Shown here: piece by piece, positions 1 through 8,199 of the stretch | How positions within the stretch are numbered: the first letter of the stretch is position 1 | Layout: each line of letters begins with the position of its first letter | Source of the DNA: Chitinophaga parva | GTDB taxonomy: Bacteria; Bacteroidota; Bacteroidia; Chitinophagales; Chitinophagaceae | NCBI RefSeq assembly: GCF_003071345.1 | Contig: NZ_QCYK01000002.1 | Coordinates: 186,001 to 250,000, forward strand | Length of the DNA stretch: 64,000 bases | Reading direction: 5' to 3' | Notes under the pieces: generated by a model | Told to the model about the DNA's origin: nothing | Seen by the model: the letters and a program-made list of their open reading frames with translations, nothing else | Databases searched by the model: none | Position numbers and translations under genes: made by a program

Positions 1-1
1 T

Positions 2-457
2 GAAGTAGGTAACGCCCTGCTGATGAAGAACATGCCCCTGGGTACTGTGATTCACAACATTGAGCTGCAGCCTGGTAAAGGCGGTGCAATTGCCCGTTCT
101 GCCGGTACTTACGCCCAGCTGTCCAACAAGGAAGAAAAGTATGCCGTACTGAAAATGCCTTCCGGTGAGCTGCGCAAAGTGCTGAGCTCCTGCATGGCTA
201 CTGTAGGTACTGTTTCTAACTCTGACCACGCCCTGCAGAGCATCGGTAAGGCTGGTGCCAACCGTTGGAGAGGTATCCGTCCGCGTACCCGTGGTGTTGC
301 GATGAACCCCGTTGATCACCCGATGGGTGGTGGTGAAGGTAAATCTTCCGGTGGTCACCCGCGCTCCAGAACTGGTAAATACGCGAAGGGCCTGAAAACG
401 CGTAAACCTAACAAGAGCTCAAACAAACTGATCCTCAGCAAAAAAGGCGGCAAGTAA
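2..457 (+). CDS. rplB: 50S ribosomal protein L2, C-terminal part
   Basis: This is the 3' end of the L2 gene, and its 5' part lies outside the window. The frame is open from the second base and gives 151 residues. L2 is a large-subunit rRNA-binding protein needed for subunit joining and peptidyl transfer. The family's most conserved stretch, [13 protein letters not shown], is present with its histidine, followed by the usual basic Lys/Arg-rich end. It is the first gene seen of an S10/spc/alpha-type cluster and precedes rpsS as in most bacteria. Confidence 0.97.
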   Translation, partial: EVGNALLMKNMPLGTVIHNIELQPGKGGAIARSAGTYAQLSNKEEKYAVLKMPSGELRKVLSSCMATVGTVSNSDHALQSIGKAGANRWRGIRPRTRGVAMNPVDHPMGGGEGKSSGGHPRSRTGKYAKGLKTRKPNKSSNKLILSKKGGK

Positions 458-473
458 TTAAACTAACATCAGC

Positions 474-542
474 ATCCAGTTTCCGGTAGCCGGAGGATAA
501 GTGAAGAGAAAGCGAGATAAAAACGATTGCTGGAAGCTGGAT
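474..542 (+). repeat. Long-range inverted repeat, rplB-rpsS gap
   Basis: An 11-base arm (474-484) pairs with 532-542, with one G-U pair, enclosing 47 bases. It fills most of the gap between rplB and rpsS. There is no U-tract, so it looks like an intercistronic RNA structure rather than a terminator. A function in processing or stability is inference. Confidence 0.45.
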
Positions 543-556
543 AAAACATAAACACT

Positions 557-823
557 ATGGGTCGTTCCATTAAAAAAGGTCCTTACATAGACCTGAAATT
601 GCAGAATAAAGTTGATAAAATGAACGAAGGTAGCAAGCGTACTGTTATCAAGACCTGGAGCCGCCGTTCTACTATCTCCCCGGATTTTGTAGGCCACACT
701 TTCGCAGTGCACAATGGCAACAAATTTATCCCGGTGTATGTAACCGAGTTCATGGTAGGCCATAAACTGGGTGAATTTGCTCCTTCCCGTAACTTCAGAG
801 GCCACGCTGCTAAGAAAATGTAG
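557..823 (+). CDS. rpsS: 30S ribosomal protein S19
   Basis: S19 is a small-subunit head protein that works with S13 near the A site. The 88 residues match the usual family length. The N-terminus [10 protein letters not shown] and the region [16 protein letters not shown] are typical. It lies between rplB and rplV, the standard order. The start is preceded by an A-rich leader without a Shine-Dalgarno sequence, as for most genes here. Confidence 0.97.
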   Translation: MGRSIKKGPYIDLKLQNKVDKMNEGSKRTVIKTWSRRSTISPDFVGHTFAVHNGNKFIPVYVTEFMVGHKLGEFAPSRNFRGHAAKKM

Positions 824-878
824 TAATGGCTGCAGATTGCAGGAATTAAATTAACAACAACAAGAAACTTAATTAAAC

Positions 879-1223
879 ATGGAAGCAGTAGCTAAGCTTA
901 ATAATAATCCAACTTCTCCCCGTAAAATGCGTCTGCTGGCAGACCTGATCCGTGGTATGGAAGTGGAAAAAGCTTTGAATGTTTTGAAATTCCATCCTAA
1001 GCACCCCAGCACCCCGCTGGAAAAACTGCTGTTGTCTGCCGTTGCTAACTGGAAAGTTAAGAACGAAGGCGTACGGGTTGAAGATGCCAACCTGGTTGTA
1101 AAGACCATCTTCGTTGATGGTGGCCGCATGCTGAAGAGAATGCGTCCTGCACCCCAGGGTAGAGGTTACCGCGTTCGTAAGAGAAGCAATCACGTAACCA
1201 TCATCGTTGATAGCCGCGCTTAA
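879..1223 (+). CDS. rplV: 50S ribosomal protein L22
   Basis: L22 binds 23S rRNA and its hairpin lines the peptide exit tunnel. The 114-residue product carries the early [14 protein letters not shown] motif and the C-terminal [21 protein letters not shown] hairpin region typical of the family. It is collinear with rpsS and rpsC. Nothing unusual is seen. Confidence 0.97.
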   Translation: MEAVAKLNNNPTSPRKMRLLADLIRGMEVEKALNVLKFHPKHPSTPLEKLLLSAVANWKVKNEGVRVEDANLVVKTIFVDGGRMLKRMRPAPQGRGYRVRKRSNHVTIIVDSRA

Positions 1224-1279
1224 TCGACGGAAAGAGAAGAAATCAAAATATTACAAACTCATAGACAAATAAACCGAAC

Positions 1280-2077
1280 ATGGGTCAGAAAACAAATCCT
1301 ATTGGTAGCAGGTTAGGTATCATCAGAGGATGGGACTCTAATTGGTATGGCAGCAAAAAGGATTATGCTACCAAACTGATTGAAGATAACAAAATCAGAA
1401 CTTACCTGAATGCCCGTATCAACAAAGGTGGCATTTCAAGAGTAGTGATCGAAAGAACACTCGGTAAGCTGATTATCACCATCCATACTTCCAAACCTGG
1501 TATCATCATAGGTAAAGGTGGTGGAGAGGTTGATCGCATCAAGGAAGAGCTGAAGAAGCTCACCGGCAAAGATGATGTTCAGATCAACATCCTGGAGATC
1601 CGCCGTCCCGAGATCGACGCTAATATCGTGGCTGAAACGATCGCTAAACAGATCGAAAGCCGCATCAACTATAAACGCGCCATTAAAATGGCGATCGCTA
1701 CTGCGCTCAGAATGGGTGCAGAAGGTATCAAGATCAAGGCTTCCGGCCGTCTGGGTGGTGCTGAAATTGCCCGCTCTGAAGAGATCAAATCCGGTCGTGT
1801 GCCTTTGCATACTTTCCGTATGGATATCGACTACGCTTCCCTGTTTGCCATGACCGTTTACGGTAAGATCGGTATCAAGGTATGGATCTGTAAAGGTGAA
1901 GTACTGGGCAAACGTGACCTGAACCCGAACGTGCTCTCCGGTAAAGAAGGTGAAGTACGCGGTGGTGGTGAACACCGTCGTGAAGGCGGCCGTTCCGACA
2001 GGGGCGATAACAACCGTGGCGGTGGCCGTGGCGGTGACAGAAGAGGTGGTGACAACCGTGGCGGTGGCCGCAGATAG
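1280..2077 (+). CDS. rpsC: 30S ribosomal protein S3 with RGG-type tail
   Basis: S3 sits at the mRNA entry channel and binds RNA through a type II KH domain. The KH loop GIIIGKGG is at residues 74-81. The common S3 fold ends near residue 220. After it comes a low-complexity tail (about residues 227-265) made almost wholly of Gly, Arg, Asp and Asn in RGG/RGD-like repeats, which makes the protein about 30 residues longer than the E. coli form (233). The reading frame runs cleanly through the tail, so it is not a frameshift product. Confidence 0.96.
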   Translation: MGQKTNPIGSRLGIIRGWDSNWYGSKKDYATKLIEDNKIRTYLNARINKGGISRVVIERTLGKLIITIHTSKPGIIIGKGGGEVDRIKEELKKLTGKDDVQINILEIRRPEIDANIVAETIAKQIESRINYKRAIKMAIATALRMGAEGIKIKASGRLGGAEIARSEEIKSGRVPLHTFRMDIDYASLFAMTVYGKIGIKVWICKGEVLGKRDLNPNVLSGKEGEVRGGGEHRREGGRSDRGDNNRGGGRGGDRRGGDNRGGGRR

Positions 2078-2146
2078 TCTGCAGGTATCGTAACGAACCA
2101 TCTTAAGAGACAAACCAATTGAGATTAACTTTTAATAACATATAAC

Positions 2147-2566
2147 ATGTTACAGCCCAAGAGGACGAAACACAGGAAAATGCATAAAGGCCGCATCAGA
2201 GGCAATGCCAAAAGAGGCGCTACGCTGGCCTTTGGCTCCTTCGGTCTGAAAGCAATGGAACCTAAGTGGATCACCGACCGGCAAATTGAAGCTGCCCGTG
2301 TGGCGCTGACCCGTCATATGAAACGTGAGGGTAATGTCTGGATCCGTATTTTCCCTGACAAGCCTATCACTGCCAAACCGTTGGAAGTACGTATGGGTAA
2401 AGGTAAAGGTGCGCCTGATCACTGGGCTGCCGTGGTAAAACCGGGCCGTATTTTGTTCGAAGCAGACGGTGTACCCCTGCAGGTAGCAAAAGAAGCCATG
2501 GAACTGGCCGCACAGAAATTGCCGATCAAGGTGAAATTTGTGATCCGCCGCGATTTCGTTGCTTAA
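2147..2566 (+). CDS. rplP: 50S ribosomal protein L16
   Basis: L16 helps organise the A-site and tRNA contact region of the large subunit. At 139 residues it has normal length. The N-terminal [16 protein letters not shown], the [12 protein letters not shown] region and [22 protein letters not shown] are all typical. It sits between rpsC and rpmC as expected. Confidence 0.97.
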   Translation: MLQPKRTKHRKMHKGRIRGNAKRGATLAFGSFGLKAMEPKWITDRQIEAARVALTRHMKREGNVWIRIFPDKPITAKPLEVRMGKGKGAPDHWAAVVKPGRILFEADGVPLQVAKEAMELAAQKLPIKVKFVIRRDFVA

Positions 2567-2632
2567 TCCGCTGAGGAATAACCAACGGTCCGCCACAAAC
2601 CAAACATCCAACAACTAAAATAACAGAAAACA

Positions 2633-2833
2633 ATGGCACAAGCTAAGCTGGACGTGAAAAGCCTGAATGATCAGGACTTGAAAGACAAGATCCAGGACGA
2701 AACAGTACGTCTGAAGAAAATGTCCTTCGGTCATGCTATCACGCCGATCGAAAATCCGATGAGCATCCGCCTGCTGAGAAGGGATATTGCGCGCCTGAAA
2801 ACGGAGCTTCACCGCAGAGCTACGGGCAAATAA
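2633..2833 (+). CDS. rpmC: 50S ribosomal protein L29
   Basis: L29 is a small helical protein near the exit tunnel and forms part of the docking site for trigger factor and SRP. The 66-residue product is mainly two helices and keeps the IRLLRRDIARLKTEL region typical of the family. It is flanked by rplP and rpsQ in conserved order. Confidence 0.95.
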   Translation: MAQAKLDVKSLNDQDLKDKIQDETVRLKKMSFGHAITPIENPMSIRLLRRDIARLKTELHRRATGK

Positions 2834-2836
2834 TCC

Positions 2837-2868
2837 CTGCCGACGGCAGCATGACCGGCCCACCGGTC
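2837..2868 (+). repeat. Two tandem small hairpins, rpmC-rpsQ gap
   Basis: A 5-bp stem (2837-2841 with 2845-2849) is followed at once by a 6-bp stem (2853-2858 with 2863-2868, loop CCCA). There is no U-run after them. They could be RNA stability or processing elements; that is inference. Confidence 0.35.
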
Positions 2869-2923
2869 TGTTTATAAATAACAATACTCCCCGCAAGGGT
2901 TCAGAGGTTAAAATACTTCAACA

Positions 2924-3184
2924 ATGACGACCGAAAGAAAAGTTAGAAAAACCAGAGTTGGTGTAGTATCAAGCAACAAGATGGATAAAACCATCACTGT
3001 TAGCGTTGAGCGTAAAGTAAAGCACCCGATTTATGGTAAGTTCTTGAAAAAGACCACCAAGTTCATGGCACACGACGAAAAGAACGAGTGCAGCATTGGT
3101 GACACCGTTAAGATCATGGAAACACGCCCCTTGAGCAAAAACAAGTCCTGGCGCCTGATCGAGGTGATCGAAAAAGTAAAATAA
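2924..3184 (+). CDS. rpsQ: 30S ribosomal protein S17
   Basis: S17 is a primary 16S rRNA-binding protein with an OB fold. The 86 residues match the family length. Motifs seen are [19 protein letters not shown] near the N-terminus and the HPIYGKF and [20 protein letters not shown] segments. It follows rpmC and precedes rplN as usual. Confidence 0.97.
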   Translation: MTTERKVRKTRVGVVSSNKMDKTITVSVERKVKHPIYGKFLKKTTKFMAHDEKNECSIGDTVKIMETRPLSKNKSWRLIEVIEKVK

Positions 3185-3255
3185 TTATTTCAAACTTGTT
3201 TCAAGCTGCCAGCTGCCGTAGCTGCAGCCGCTGACTAAACAACAAATTCATTACG

Positions 3256-3624
3256 ATGATACAGCAAGAGACCAGACTGAGTGTAGCCGATAACAGCGGT
3301 GCCAAGGAAGTATTGTGCATCCGCGTGCTGGGCAACTCCGGCCAGGACTACGCCAAAGTAGGCGATAAGATCGTGGTTACCGTAAAAGATGCTATCCCCG
3401 GCGGCGGCGCCAAGAAAGGGATGGTTACCAAGGCGGTAATTGTTAGAACCAAAAACAAATTACGTCGTAAAGACGGTTCTTATATCCGTTTCGATGATAA
3501 CGCCGTTGTGCTGCTGAATAACTCAGATGACCCGCGCGGTACCCGTATTTTCGGTCCGGTTGCCCGTGAGCTGCGTGACAAGGGCTATATGAAAATTATC
3601 TCCCTCGCACCTGAGGTACTGTAA
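3256..3624 (+). CDS. rplN: 50S ribosomal protein L14
   Basis: L14 lies at the subunit interface and binds the ribosome silencing factor. The 122-residue product is full length. It begins [19 protein letters not shown] and ends with [28 protein letters not shown], both diagnostic. In many bacteria rplN opens the spc operon. Here the clearest promoter lies after it, before rplX. Confidence 0.97.
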   Translation: MIQQETRLSVADNSGAKEVLCIRVLGNSGQDYAKVGDKIVVTVKDAIPGGGAKKGMVTKAVIVRTKNKLRRKDGSYIRFDDNAVVLLNNSDDPRGTRIFGPVARELRDKGYMKIISLAPEVL

Positions 3625-3649
3625 TAAAACGGTAATAAAGTAGCTAAAG

Positions 3650-3689
3650 GCAAAGTGGATGGCGGCCCCGGCCGAAACTTCCACTTTGC
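3650..3689 (+). terminator. Terminator-like hairpin after rplN
   Basis: A perfect 10-bp stem (3650-3659 with 3680-3689) encloses a GC-rich 20-base loop that can itself pair. It is followed by a pyrimidine-rich stretch but no clean U-tract. The 3' arm overlaps the -33 element of the following promoter, so stopping the upstream transcript and starting the next share the same DNA. Confidence 0.5.
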
Positions 3690-3715
3690 ACTTTCGACTT
3701 TATAACGTATTTTTG
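3685..3715 (+). promoter_or_regulatory. Promoter upstream of rplX, inside the ribosomal cluster
   Basis: A TTTG element (3685-3688) is separated by exactly 19 bases from TATTTTTG (3708-3715), which then runs into GCAGCCC. This matches the Bacteroidota housekeeping consensus TTTG-N19-TAnnTTTG. It predicts a start near 3722 and a leader of about 70 bases before rplX. The leader holds a perfect 9-bp hairpin (3750-3758 with 3763-3771, loop AACC). Confidence 0.7.
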
Positions 3716-3793
3716 CAGCCCGTTTCCAAAACGAGACAAAACATTTATCAAGCGAAACAACCGTTTCGCTTGGCGTTTATAAACAAAAAAGTA

Positions 3794-4132
3794 ATGAAAA
3801 CTAGATTCAAGCCTAAGTTCAACGTGAAGAAAGGCGACCTCGTTGTAGTGATCGCTGGCGATGATAAGGACAGAACTAAACCCCGCAAGGTACTGGAAGT
3901 ACTGCCGCAGGAAGCACGCATCCTCGTTGAGGGCGTGAATATCATCACCAAGCACACCAAACCTACTGCACAGAATACCAAAGGCGGTATTGTAAAGCAG
4001 GAAGGTCCGATCGCTATTTCCAACGTAATGTTGTGGGACGCTAAGGCTGGTGCACCTACTAAGGTTAGCAGAAAGCGTGAAAACGGTAAATTAGTTCGTA
4101 TCGCTAAAAAATCAGGGGAGGTAATTAAATAA
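3794..4132 (+). CDS. rplX: 50S ribosomal protein L24
   Basis: L24 is an assembly initiator that binds the 5' region of 23S rRNA. The frame is open further upstream, but the start at 3794 gives the family N-terminus [22 protein letters not shown] (KOW motif), normal length (112 residues) and a position after the predicted promoter. An earlier start would overlap the promoter itself. The stop codon shares its last base with the rplE start (TAATG), implying translational coupling. Confidence 0.95.
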   Translation: MKTRFKPKFNVKKGDLVVVIAGDDKDRTKPRKVLEVLPQEARILVEGVNIITKHTKPTAQNTKGGIVKQEGPIAISNVMLWDAKAGAPTKVSRKRENGKLVRIAKKSGEVIK

Positions 4133-4707
4133 TGGCAAACACTACATATACTCCGAGACTTGCTGCCAAATATAAAGATGAAGTGGTAGCTGCGTTGATG
4201 AAAAAATTCAACTACAAGAGCGTTATGCAGGTTCCCCGCCTGGTTAAAATCTGTCTGAACCAAGGTATCAACGGTGCCGTAGGTGACAAGAAACTGGTGG
4301 ACATTGCAGTGGACGAAATGACCCGTATCTCTGGTCAGAAAGCCATTCCGACCCTGTCTAAGAAAGATATTTCCAACTTTAAGTTGCGTAAACATATGCC
4401 CATCGGCACCCGCGTTACCCTGCGTAGCGTGAACATGTACGAATTCCTGGACCGCCTGGTATCCGTGTCACTGCCCCGCGTACGTGACTTCAAGGGTATC
4501 AACGAGAAAGCTTTCGACGGCCGTGGCAACTACACCCTGGGTGTTACCGAGCAGATCATCTTCCCGGAAATCGACATCGACAAGGTGACCAAGATCGCGG
4601 GTATGGATATCACTTTCGTGACCACCGCCCAGACCAACGAAGAAGCCTACGAACTGCTGAAAGAACTGGGCTTGCCGTTCAAGAACATCCGTAAGGAACA
4701 AGCATAA
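4132..4707 (+). CDS. rplE: 50S ribosomal protein L5
   Basis: L5 binds 5S rRNA and contacts P-site tRNA. The 191-residue product is slightly longer than the common 179, with the extra residues at the N-terminus ([18 protein letters not shown]). Conserved blocks such as [19 protein letters not shown], the [18 protein letters not shown] segment and [16 protein letters not shown] are seen. It overlaps the rplX stop by one base. Confidence 0.97.
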   Translation: MANTTYTPRLAAKYKDEVVAALMKKFNYKSVMQVPRLVKICLNQGINGAVGDKKLVDIAVDEMTRISGQKAIPTLSKKDISNFKLRKHMPIGTRVTLRSVNMYEFLDRLVSVSLPRVRDFKGINEKAFDGRGNYTLGVTEQIIFPEIDIDKVTKIAGMDITFVTTAQTNEEAYELLKELGLPFKNIRKEQA

Positions 4708-4715
4708 ATCCTTGA

Positions 4716-4748
4716 CAGCTTCCACACCTGACCACAGGGTGGAAGCTG
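4716..4748 (+). terminator. Terminator-like hairpin, rplE-rpsN gap
   Basis: A perfect 10-bp stem (4716-4725 with 4739-4748) is followed by GAATTTTTAT, a short U-run. It has the shape of an intrinsic terminator although ribosomal genes continue downstream, and no clear promoter box follows. It is therefore likelier to be a leaky terminator or processing hairpin than a true end. Confidence 0.5.
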
Positions 4749-4786
4749 GAATTTTTATAAACTGCCCTTTTTAACTAACACTCATT

Positions 4787-5056
4787 ATGGCAAGAGAATC
4801 CGTAAAAGCCAGACAAAGAAAGAGAGAGGCCCTGGTAGCCAAATTCGCAGAAAAACGCGCTGCCCTGAAAGCAGCCGGTGATTATGCCGCTTTGGACAGA
4901 CTGCCCAAGAATGCATCTCCCGTTCGTCTGAAAAACAGATGCCAGCTCTCCGGTCGTCCCAGAGGTTACATGAGACATTTCGGTATCTGCCGTAACATGT
5001 TCCGTGACCTGGCCCTGGAAGGCAAGATCCCTGGCGTTCGTAAAGCTAGCTGGTAA
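4787..5056 (+). CDS. rpsN: 30S ribosomal protein S14, zinc-free long form
   Basis: S14 is a small-subunit head protein. The 89-residue product is the long type without the two CxxC pairs of the zinc-binding short form. Only two isolated cysteines occur, in [25 protein letters not shown]. The C-terminal PGVRKASW is typical. It sits between rplE and rpsH as in the E. coli order. Lack of zinc ligands is seen directly and independence from zinc is inferred. Confidence 0.97.
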   Translation: MARESVKARQRKREALVAKFAEKRAALKAAGDYAALDRLPKNASPVRLKNRCQLSGRPRGYMRHFGICRNMFRDLALEGKIPGVRKASW

Positions 5057-5170
5057 GCACAGACCGCCCTGGTGGCGAGACTTACAGCACTTTCACAAGT
5101 TCATTTTTTATTGATACCTATCTATAATTGATTGGATATCGCATTGTAAACAGACAAATTTTACAAAACA

Positions 5171-5569
5171 ATGGTTACTGATCCAATTGCCGACTTCTTA
5201 ACAAGAATCCGCAACGCTCAGATGGCAACTCACCGCATCGTTGAGATCCCTGCCTCTAAACTGAAAAAACGCATTACCGAAATCCTGTACGACAAAGGGT
5301 ATATCCTGAAGTACAAATTCGAAGAAGATAACAAACAAGGTGTTATCAAGATCGCGTTGAAGTACGATCCCACCACTAAAGAGCCTGCAATCAAGGAATT
5401 ACATCGCATCAGCCGTCCGGGTCTGCGTCAGTACGCTAAGCCCGAAGATTTTAAGCGTGTGAAGAATGGTCTGGGCGTCGCTATCATCTCTACCTCAAAA
5501 GGCGTGATGACCGACAAGGAAGCGAAAGCACAGAACGTTGGTGGCGAAGTAGTTTGCTCCATCTACTAA
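5171..5569 (+). CDS. rpsH: 30S ribosomal protein S8
   Basis: S8 is a primary 16S rRNA-binding protein and in E. coli represses the spc operon by binding the rplE start region. The 132-residue product begins [17 protein letters not shown] and ends with [19 protein letters not shown] and GGEVVCSIY, all family-typical. The gap before it (about 110 bases) is AT-rich. Whether feedback control occurs here cannot be read from the sequence. Confidence 0.97.
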   Translation: MVTDPIADFLTRIRNAQMATHRIVEIPASKLKKRITEILYDKGYILKYKFEEDNKQGVIKIALKYDPTTKEPAIKELHRISRPGLRQYAKPEDFKRVKNGLGVAIISTSKGVMTDKEAKAQNVGGEVVCSIY

Positions 5570-5666
5570 TATTATCTGCCCGGACTTTCGACAATTAAGC
5601 GCTCTATACGGCCGCTGAACACGGAACCCGGATAATCAAAATACTAATACTTTAAAGTTTAAAGTT

Positions 5667-6221
5667 ATGTCTCGTATAGGTAGAAGCCCTATCAAGCTGG
5701 AAAGCGGTGTTACAGTTACTGTTTCCGCTGCCAATGAAGTAACCGTTAAAGGTCCCAAAGGCGAGCTGAAAAGGGAAGTTGACCGTGATATCAAGGTGGA
5801 AATAGTTGATGGTCACATCAACGTAACCCGCCCCACTGATCAGATCCGTCACCGTGCCCTGCACGGTCTGTACCGCGCCCTGATCGCTAACATGGTAAAA
5901 GGTGTAACCACTGGCTTTACCAAACAACTGGAACTGGTGGGTGTAGGTTACAAAGCCACACACTCCGGCCAGCTGCTGGACCTGTCACTGGGTTACTCTC
6001 ACAATATTGTTTTCGAAGTTCCCAAAGAACTGAAGGTGAACACCGTAACTGAAAAAGGTGCTAACCCGAAGATCATGCTGGAAAGCATCGATAAGCAGCT
6101 CCTGGGCCAGGTAGCCGCTAAGCTGCGCAGCCTGCGTAAACCCGAACCGTACAAAGGTAAAGGTGTACGCTACAGCGATGAAGTGGTACGTAAGAAAGCC
6201 GGTAAATCTGCTGGTAAATAA
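5667..6221 (+). CDS. rplF: 50S ribosomal protein L6
   Basis: L6 lies near the factor-binding centre of the large subunit. The 184-residue product has the two-domain layout, with MSRIGRSPIKLESGVTV at the N-terminus and KPEPYKGKGVRYSDEVVRKKAGK at the C-terminus. The order rpsH-rplF-rplR is conserved. Confidence 0.97.
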   Translation: MSRIGRSPIKLESGVTVTVSAANEVTVKGPKGELKREVDRDIKVEIVDGHINVTRPTDQIRHRALHGLYRALIANMVKGVTTGFTKQLELVGVGYKATHSGQLLDLSLGYSHNIVFEVPKELKVNTVTEKGANPKIMLESIDKQLLGQVAAKLRSLRKPEPYKGKGVRYSDEVVRKKAGKSAGK

Positions 6222-6238
6222 TATTAGTGCGGGGCTAT

Positions 6239-6264
6239 CGTTTGCCGGCTGGTTCCGGCAAACG
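6239..6264 (+). terminator. Strong hairpin, rplF-rplR gap
   Basis: A perfect 10-bp stem (6239-6248 with 6255-6264, 6-base loop) can be extended by an outer GCGG/CCGC pairing. A run of five U follows about ten bases later. It resembles a leaky terminator within the operon, or a processing hairpin. Confidence 0.5.
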
Positions 6265-6332
6265 CTCCTACCGCTTTTTCCCATTCATTTAACGAAGTTC
6301 CCGGCAGCATCGGGATCTATAAATACAATATC

Positions 6333-6686
6333 ATGAACAACAAAGTTGTCAACAGACAGAAGATCCGCTATCGCATCCGCAAGAAGGTTTTCGGCACTCC
6401 CACGGCTCCCCGTTTGTCCGTATTCCGCAGCAATAGCGACATCTACGCGCAGCTGATCGACGATACCAATGGCGCTACCATTGCGTCTGCCTCCAGCCGT
6501 GACAAGGCCCTGAAAGGCATCACCGGTACCAAGTCAGAAAAAGCAAAACAGGTAGGTGCAGCCGTAGCAGCAAAAGCTGTTGCACTGGGCGTTACCAAAT
6601 GCGTTTTTGACAGAAATGGTTATCTCTACCACGGCCGTGTACAGAACCTGGCAGACGGTGCGAGAGAAGGTGGCCTGCAATTCTAA
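6333..6686 (+). CDS. rplR: 50S ribosomal protein L18
   Basis: L18 binds 5S rRNA together with L5 and L25. The 117-residue product contains [21 protein letters not shown] and ends [10 protein letters not shown], typical of the family. It is normal in length and position between rplF and rpsE. Confidence 0.97.
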   Translation: MNNKVVNRQKIRYRIRKKVFGTPTAPRLSVFRSNSDIYAQLIDDTNGATIASASSRDKALKGITGTKSEKAKQVGAAVAAKAVALGVTKCVFDRNGYLYHGRVQNLADGAREGGLQF

Positions 6687-6779
6687 TTTCGTTTTAGAAT
6701 TACACGCTGATATTAATCTTAAATCTAAAAATCCCGCCAGGGCAAACTGGCCGGGTAATTCTAAAGCATAATTGTAAAA

Positions 6780-7298
6780 ATGGCACAGAATTCATTCAAT
6801 AAAATCAAAGCCGGCGACCTGGAACTGAAGGAAAAGGTTGTGGCTATCAACAGGGTTACCAAAACCACCAAAGGCGGACGTACGTTCTCTTTCTCTGCCC
6901 TGGTAGTAGTAGGTAACGAAGCTGGCGTAGTAGGCCATGGCCTCGGTAAAGCCAAAGAAGTACAGGAAGCTATCACCAAAGGTATCGATGACGCCAAGAA
7001 GAACCTGATCAAGGTTCCCGTAATGCACGGTACTATTCCCCACGACCAGCTGGCAAAAGAAGGTGCTGCTAAAGTACTGATCAAACCCGCTGCTCATGGT
7101 ACTGGCGTAATTGCTGGTGGTTCTATGCGCGCCGTACTGGAAAGCGCCGGTATCACCGACGTACTGGCTAAGTCCCTGGGTTCTGCAAACCCGCACAACG
7201 TGGTAAAAGCTACTTTCAAAGCCCTGGGTCTGCTCCGCGAACCTATCGGTGTGGCTAAAACCAGAAGCGTTTCCCTGAAGAAAGTATTTAACGGATAA
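6780..7298 (+). CDS. rpsE: 30S ribosomal protein S5
   Basis: S5 is involved in decoding fidelity and mRNA unwinding. The 172-residue product shows the double-stranded-RNA-binding domain with [21 protein letters not shown] and [14 protein letters not shown], then the second domain with [12 protein letters not shown] and [13 protein letters not shown]. It is followed by rpmD as usual. Confidence 0.97.
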   Translation: MAQNSFNKIKAGDLELKEKVVAINRVTKTTKGGRTFSFSALVVVGNEAGVVGHGLGKAKEVQEAITKGIDDAKKNLIKVPVMHGTIPHDQLAKEGAAKVLIKPAAHGTGVIAGGSMRAVLESAGITDVLAKSLGSANPHNVVKATFKALGLLREPIGVAKTRSVSLKKVFNG

Positions 7299-7377
7299 TT
7301 TTTAGGCGGTTGACATTGCCCTGCAGTACAAATTTGTATCTTGGGCAAGCTGGCTGACTAATACCAAATATTATACA

Positions 7378-7563
7378 ATGGCAAAGATCAAAGTTACCCA
7401 GGTAAAAAGTGGTATCGACCGTCCGGAAAAGCAGAAGCTGACCCTGAAAGCACTGGGCCTGACTAAGCTGAACCGCTCTGTAGAAGTAGAAGCAACTCCC
7501 CAGGTACTGGGTATGGTGCGCGCGGTAGACCATCTGGTAAAGGTAGAAGAGGTTAAAGGATAA
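7378..7563 (+). CDS. rpmD: 50S ribosomal protein L30
   Basis: L30 is a small large-subunit protein with a ferredoxin-like fold. The 61 residues are normal for the family. The sequence [24 protein letters not shown] and the end [13 protein letters not shown] are typical. It lies between rpsE and rplO, the conserved order. Confidence 0.95.
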   Translation: MAKIKVTQVKSGIDRPEKQKLTLKALGLTKLNRSVEVEATPQVLGMVRAVDHLVKVEEVKG

Positions 7564-7672
7564 GATAATTTCCGATTCTGCCCAGAAAGTGTACTTTTAC
7601 ATTAGAAATTAGAAATTTTTAGATTTAACAAGGCGAGCGGGTAATTTCCGCGTAAGTCAAAAAAATTAACAA

Positions 7673-8119
7673 ATGAACCTGCATAATTTAAAGCCTGCTG
7701 AAGGCGCAGTACATAAAGCAAAACGTCTTGGTCGTGGTGAAGCATCCGGCAAGGGTGGTACCGCTACCAAGGGTAACAAAGGTGCACAGTCTAACACCGG
7801 TTACAAGAGCAAAAGAGGTAATGAAGGTGGCCAGATGCCCATTCAGCGCCGTTTGCCGAAACGTGGTTTCAAGAGCATCGATGGTACTGAATACAAAGTA
7901 TTTAACCTGGGGCAGCTCGATCACCTGGTAGAAAAATACGGTCTCACAGAATTTACCCTGGAATCGCTGTACATGAACGGCCTCATCAACAAGACTGCGA
8001 AAGTTAAGATCCTCGCAACTGGTGAGCTGAAAGGCAAAGTGACCTTGAAAGTGAACGCGATCAGTGAAAAAGCCAAAGCTGCAGTGGAAGCTGCCGGTGG
8101 TTCTGTAGAACTGATCTAA
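7673..8119 (+). CDS. rplO: 50S ribosomal protein L15
   Basis: L15 is a late assembly protein of the large subunit. The 148-residue product begins MNLHNLKPAEGAVHKAKRLGRG and has the Gly/Lys-rich extension with GYKSKRGNEGGQMPIQRRLPKRGF, followed by the C-terminal beta domain. It precedes secY, as in almost all bacteria. Confidence 0.97.
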   Translation: MNLHNLKPAEGAVHKAKRLGRGEASGKGGTATKGNKGAQSNTGYKSKRGNEGGQMPIQRRLPKRGFKSIDGTEYKVFNLGQLDHLVEKYGLTEFTLESLYMNGLINKTAKVKILATGELKGKVTLKVNAISEKAKAAVEAAGGSVELI

Positions 8120-8127
8120 GAGATTTA

Positions 8128-8170
8128 CGAGAAGGAGACGCCTACAACCGTAGTGCGTCTTCTCGCCTTT
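8128..8170 (+). terminator. Terminator-like hairpin, rplO-secY gap
   Basis: The arms CGAGAAG..ACGC and GCGTCTTCTCG pair with a 3-base bulge (about 8128-8140 with 8155-8165). CCTTTT follows directly. Only about 30 bases then remain before the secY start. It may lower the amount of secY mRNA relative to the ribosomal genes; that role is inference. Confidence 0.55.
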
Positions 8171-8199
8171 TAATAGCGCTATTAAACCTTTATCTTCCT

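Noticed and set aside
3659..3793. Upstream extension of the rplX frame
   Set aside because: It would place the start inside the hairpin and promoter, and the extra 45 residues do not match L24.
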